Under the pieces are notes generated by a model that searched no databases, was not told the origin of the DNA, and saw only the letters and a list, made by a program, of their open reading frames with translations. Positions 63,247 through 64,000 of a stretch of DNA of 64,000 nt are shown here, piece after piece (positions within the stretch are counted from its first letter, which is position 1; each line of letters starts with the position of its first letter). This DNA comes from Nostoc sp. NIES-3756 (GTDB taxonomy: Bacteria; Cyanobacteriota; Cyanobacteriia; Cyanobacteriales; Nostocaceae). Where the stretch lies: contig NZ_AP017295.1 in assembly GCF_001548375.1 (NCBI RefSeq), positions 4,994,501-5,058,500 of the forward strand, read 5' to 3'. A program made the position numbers and the translations under genes.

Positions 63247-64000
63247 TTAATTAGGAGATTTAGCATCATCTGGCAAAATAGCCCCAGCCAAGTCTGCACC
63301 GTCCAGGTTAGCATCAGATAAGTTAGCACCAGTCAGATCAGCACCACGCAGATTAGCATATTTTAAATACGCGCCTTTCAGGTTAACATTACGCAAGTTA
63401 GCTCCCTGTAAGTCAAATCCTGTACAACCACCTGTACGACTAAAACCACGTAGGTCTGCACCACTAAGATTAGCCCCGTTGAGACGAGGACAACCACGAG
63501 CGCCTCTGAGATTTACACCCGTTAAATCAGCCCGTTCTAAGTCTGCACCACCCAAGTCAACACCAACTAAATAACAATTTGAGCATTTCTTAGTTTTGAC
63601 TAAAGTTTCCAAATTCTTACTTGCATCATCAGGCGAACCATTAATATTATTTGCAGAAGCTAAAGGCGTAGAAGTAGTCTGATGTGGTTTTGAAACAGAG
63701 GGAGTTGCAGCACTAGTAGGAATTGGTTGAACCTCTGGTTTGCCTGATTGTTGAAATTTTATAATTCTAGTTCTGGTTTGTTCATTTTCTAAGTTAATAA
63801 TGAAGTTCTGAGTTGGATAGTTTTGTTTACTCAAGTTGACATTAACATCCCCCTTACTAGGGATGATAACTTTAGCATAACCATTACTATCAGTGTACTG
63901 AACTTCAGGCGCTCCTTGAGAAATAAACTGAAGTTTAACTCCATCTAAAGCTTCACCAGTTTCTTTTTGTGTAATGAGTTCTACTATTGCTTTTGGAACT
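63247..64000 (-). CDS. Pentapeptide-repeat protein with N-terminal Ig/CarboxypepD-like domain (5' end beyond window)
   Basis: The open frame continues without a stop from 63247 to the window end, so the gene starts outside. The upstream part reads [20 protein letters not shown] and [20 protein letters not shown], which looks like a carboxypeptidase-regulatory or Ig-like beta domain. A Pro/Ser/Thr linker follows, then pentapeptide repeats ([35 protein letters not shown]) that end the protein. A TTG at 63834 is not a true start because the frame is open above it. Role unknown. Confidence 0.8.
   Translation of the reverse strand, partial: VPKAIVELITQKETGEALDGVKLQFISQGAPEVQYTDSNGYAKVIIPSKGDVNVNLSKQNYPTQNFIINLENEQTRTRIIKFQQSGKPEVQPIPTSAATPSVSKPHQTTSTPLASANNINGSPDDASKNLETLVKTKKCSNCYLVGVDLGGADLERADLTGVNLRGARGCPRLNGANLSGADLRGFSRTGGCTGFDLQGANLRNVNLKGAYLKYANLRGADLTGANLSDANLDGADLAGAILPDDAKSPN

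Overview
The window looks like chromosomal DNA of a filamentous cyanobacterium of the order Nostocales (Nostoc/Anabaena type). The signs are the very frequent HIP1 octamer GCGATCGC inside genes, a phycobilisome terminal-emitter gene (apcD), two DevBCA-type exporters, the arginine dihydrolase AgrE/ArgZ, a delta-9 acyl-lipid desaturase, a PEP-CTERM protein, and gaps filled with heptamer short tandem repeats (variants of GTCATTA, GTCAACA, GTCCATA) and TTACGAA repeats. No rRNA, tRNA or CRISPR array was seen. Product names rest on motifs I could read; no database search was possible.

Layout. 1-3.1 kb: tail of an unknown gene, a DUF423 membrane protein, aspartate kinase with a repeat-derived in-frame insert, and a frameshifted addiction-module antitoxin. 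3.3-7.8 kb: TetR regulator plus a DevB-DUF2834-DevC-DevA exporter cluster. 7.8-8.25 kb: a gap with a CRP-like palindrome and an orphan minus-strand terminator. 8.25-14 kb: purL, carrying a 482-residue intein, then purF. 14-19.5 kb: asnS, small conserved genes, an anti-sigma-type kinase, rlmD and apcD. 19.6-29.2 kb: a seven-gene chemosensory cluster organised like the Pseudomonas Wsp system (CheW, CheR-TPR, MCP, CheW, CheA-REC, CheB), but ending in a REC-histidine kinase instead of a diguanylate cyclase. 29.2-34 kb: a second DevBCA exporter beside three small genes for double-glycine peptides. 34-42 kb: a Ser/Thr kinase, secreted proteins, a DUF697 GTPase, a pentapeptide protein and an atypical kinase. 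42.9-46.1 kb: a multi-PAS hybrid kinase. 46.3-64 kb: metabolic and housekeeping genes (SemiSWEET, radical SAM, M16 peptidase, gamma-carbonic anhydrase, alkyltransferase, desC, a TetR/recombinase-like fusion, NUDIX, Uma2, GNAT, AgrE), a HicBA module and a truncated pentapeptide gene.

Most notable. The strongest candidate for an undescribed system is the set of three peptides at 32.6-34.0 kb. Each has a leader of exactly 32 residues ending in GG, and the cores share a DN-K/T-D-(F/Y)-SR motif. They lie beside a DevBCA exporter that has no peptidase domain. Other standouts are the PurL intein, the Wsp-like system with changed output, a TetR regulator fused to a recombinase-like domain with two candidate operators, and repeat sequences that have entered two coding regions in frame (lysC and the M16 peptidase).
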